The translations under genes were made by a program, and so were the position numbers. 64,000 bases of DNA from Arthrobacter sp. ISL-72. GTDB lineage: Bacteria > Actinomycetota > Actinomycetes > Actinomycetales > Micrococcaceae. This document shows positions 62,669 to 64,000 of the stretch, one piece after another. The first letter of the stretch is position 1; each line of letters opens with the position of its first letter. The stretch covers positions 186,001 through 250,000 of the forward strand of contig NZ_JAGGPP010000008.1 of NCBI RefSeq assembly GCF_018613755.1. Reading direction: 5' to 3'. The notes beneath the pieces were generated by a model. The model was not told the DNA's origin, searched no databases, and worked only from the letters and a program-made list of their open reading frames with translations.

Positions 62669-64000
62669 GTGACTGTTGAACGCAACGGAGATGCCGGAGC
62701 CGGCAATTCCCCTGAAACTGGCTCCGAACCGTGGCACGGGAGCGTTGCCACATCATCCAGCGCACAGCCCGGCACTACCCGCACCGCTGACGCCCCCGCC
62801 CTTGAAATCCGCCCCGGCCGCTGGATCGCCAACTGGGATGCGGAGAACAAGGACCAGTGGGAATCAGCCGGACGCTCCATCGCCCGCCGGAACCTGAACT
62901 GGTCCATCTTCGCCGAATTCCTCGGCTTCGTCGTCTGGCAGCTCTGGTCCATCGTGGTGGTCCAGCTCCCGGCAGCAGGCTTCACGTTCTCCACTTCTGA
63001 AATCTTCTGGCTGATCTCCATGCCCAGCCTGGTGGGTGCCACACTCCGCATCCCCTACACGTTCATGGTTCCCAAGTTCGGCGGCCGCAACTGGACCATC
63101 GTCTCGGCGCTGCTCCTCCTGATCCCCTCCACCGGGCTCGCGCTGTGCGTCTCCAACCCGGAGACACCGTTCGGAGTCATGCTCCTGGTCGCTGCCCTTG
63201 CCGGCTTCGGCGGCGGCAACTTCGCCAGCTCCATGGCCAACATCACGTTCTTCTACCCGGCCCGCGAAAAGGGCTGGGCGCTCGGCCTGAACGCCGCCGG
63301 CGGAAACCTCGGCGCCGCCATTGCACAGCTCGCAGTTCCGATCGCCATCACGGTCCTGGCCGCCGGCACGGTGAACCTCCCCGTCGCAGGCCTCATGTGG
63401 GTCCCGCTGATCCTGCTTGCCGCGTTCGGTGCCTTCAAGTACATGAACAACCTCACCAGCGCCAAGGGCGATGTGGCCGGATCCGTGGCCGCGCTCAAGG
63501 AACCGCACCTGTGGGTCATGGCGCTGCTGTACATCGGCACCTTCGGCTCATTCATCGGCTTCGCCGGTGTGTTCCCCAAGCTCATCAAGGACTACTTCCC
63601 CGCTTTCTCCTCCATCGGAGTGGGAACGGTCGCACTCTCCCTGGCTTTCCTCGGCCCGCTGGTCGGTTCGCTGGCCCGCCCGTACGGCGGACGCATGGCG
63701 GACCGGATGGGCGGCGCCCGCATGACGGTTACCGCTTTTGCCTCCATGGCGGTCATCACGCTCACCATGATCTGGACCCTGCCGCTGAAGAACTTCTGGC
63801 TCTTCCTGGCCCTGTTCCTCATGCTCTTCACCGCGAGCGGCTTCGGAAACGGCGCCACGTACCGCATGATCCCGGTCATCTTCGCCACCAACAGCCGCGC
63901 CGCACGCAAGGGCGCCAGCTCAGTGCAGACCCAGCGGCTGGCGTCCTCGGCCCTTGGACTCATCTCCGCCATCGGCGCCTACGGCGGATTCGTTATCCCG
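62669..64000 (+). CDS. narK: nitrate/nitrite transporter NarK (3' end cut by window edge)
   Basis: This is an MFS protein of the nitrate/nitrite porter (NNP) family. The window shows 444 codons. Signatures are FLGFVVWQLWSIVVVQLP, SLVGATLRIPYTFMVPKFGG and the NNP motif AGFGGGNFASSMANITFFYP, with RPYGGRMADRMGGARMTV between the halves. The N-terminal 60 residues before WIANWDAENKDQWESAG are a polar extension. The GTG at 62669-62671 is preceded by AAGGAGG. The frame is open to the right edge. Nitrate uptake or nitrite export is likely. The nitrate or nitrite reductase genes probably lie beyond the edge. Confidence 0.95.
   Translation, partial: MTVERNGDAGAGNSPETGSEPWHGSVATSSSAQPGTTRTADAPALEIRPGRWIANWDAENKDQWESAGRSIARRNLNWSIFAEFLGFVVWQLWSIVVVQLPAAGFTFSTSEIFWLISMPSLVGATLRIPYTFMVPKFGGRNWTIVSALLLLIPSTGLALCVSNPETPFGVMLLVAALAGFGGGNFASSMANITFFYPAREKGWALGLNAAGGNLGAAIAQLAVPIAITVLAAGTVNLPVAGLMWVPLILLAAFGAFKYMNNLTSAKGDVAGSVAALKEPHLWVMALLYIGTFGSFIGFAGVFPKLIKDYFPAFSSIGVGTVALSLAFLGPLVGSLARPYGGRMADRMGGARMTVTAFASMAVITLTMIWTLPLKNFWLFLALFLMLFTASGFGNGATYRMIPVIFATNSRAARKGASSVQTQRLASSALGLISAIGAYGGFVIP

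Overview
The window is high-GC chromosomal DNA from an actinobacterium, most likely Arthrobacter, Pseudarthrobacter or a close relative in the Micrococcaceae. The evidence is strong G/C bias at third codon positions, GTG and TTG starts, the GatCAB amidotransferase, an actinobacterial split acyl-CoA carboxylase with an epsilon subunit, a biotin carboxylase-BCCP fusion, a 13E12-type (DUF222/HNH) gene remnant, and many leaderless-looking promoters (TANNNT, six bases, start codon). No rRNA, tRNA, CRISPR array, insertion sequence or prophage was seen. No gene-free stretch exceeds 300 bases.

Layout. 1-3396: gatC-gatA-gatB on the minus strand, with gatB cut by the left edge just before its end. 3558-7685: a CitMHS-family citrate transporter divergent from a CitA/DcuS-type histidine kinase and its response regulator. 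7796-10365: RidA-like protein, GNAT acetyltransferase and an FMN-dependent monooxygenase. 10370-45513: about 35 kb transcribed entirely on the minus strand. In transcription order it holds birA, a PH-domain membrane protein, a class III adenylate cyclase, two giant surface proteins of about 2,040 residues, MoxR ATPase, DUF58, a transglutaminase-like membrane protein, an RDD-FHA protein, a PP2C phosphatase, an FHA protein, a Ser/Thr kinase, an FHA/winged-helix-like protein and an EssC-like FtsK/SpoIIIE ATPase. ligA and an inositol monophosphatase family protein follow. 45564-48487: SDR oxidoreductase divergent from acyl-CoA carboxylase beta and epsilon. 48505-51918: DUF885 metallopeptidase and a DctA-type symporter. 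52009-55955: small secreted protein divergent from a TetR-MMPL operon. 55975-57274: decayed DUF222/HNH gene. 57406-60875: Maf, biotin carboxylase-BCCP and a glutamine amidotransferase. 60976-64000: MHS-family MFS transporter divergent from narK, which is cut by the right edge.

The most interesting part is the 13.6-42.4 kb locus. It resembles the PFNA cluster of Bifidobacterium (kinase, FN3 protein, MoxR AAA ATPase, DUF58, transglutaminase). Here it is joined to a type VII-like EssC ATPase with no WXG100 substrate in view. The FN3 gene is duplicated in tandem, and both copies carry an almost identical 1,061-bp N-terminal module. The transglutaminase-like domain appears to have lost its catalytic cysteine. 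My inference is a phospho-signalling system (kinase, phosphatase, several FHA readers) coupled to a chaperone-type AAA module and a membrane translocase, acting on long wall-spanning proteins.

Other regulatory signals are a palindrome of type TTGTAG-N5-CTACAA upstream of both halves of the split acyl-CoA carboxylase, an operator over the SDR promoter, tandem dyads over the tetR promoter, and two unrelated-looking intergenic palindromes that share a core pattern.
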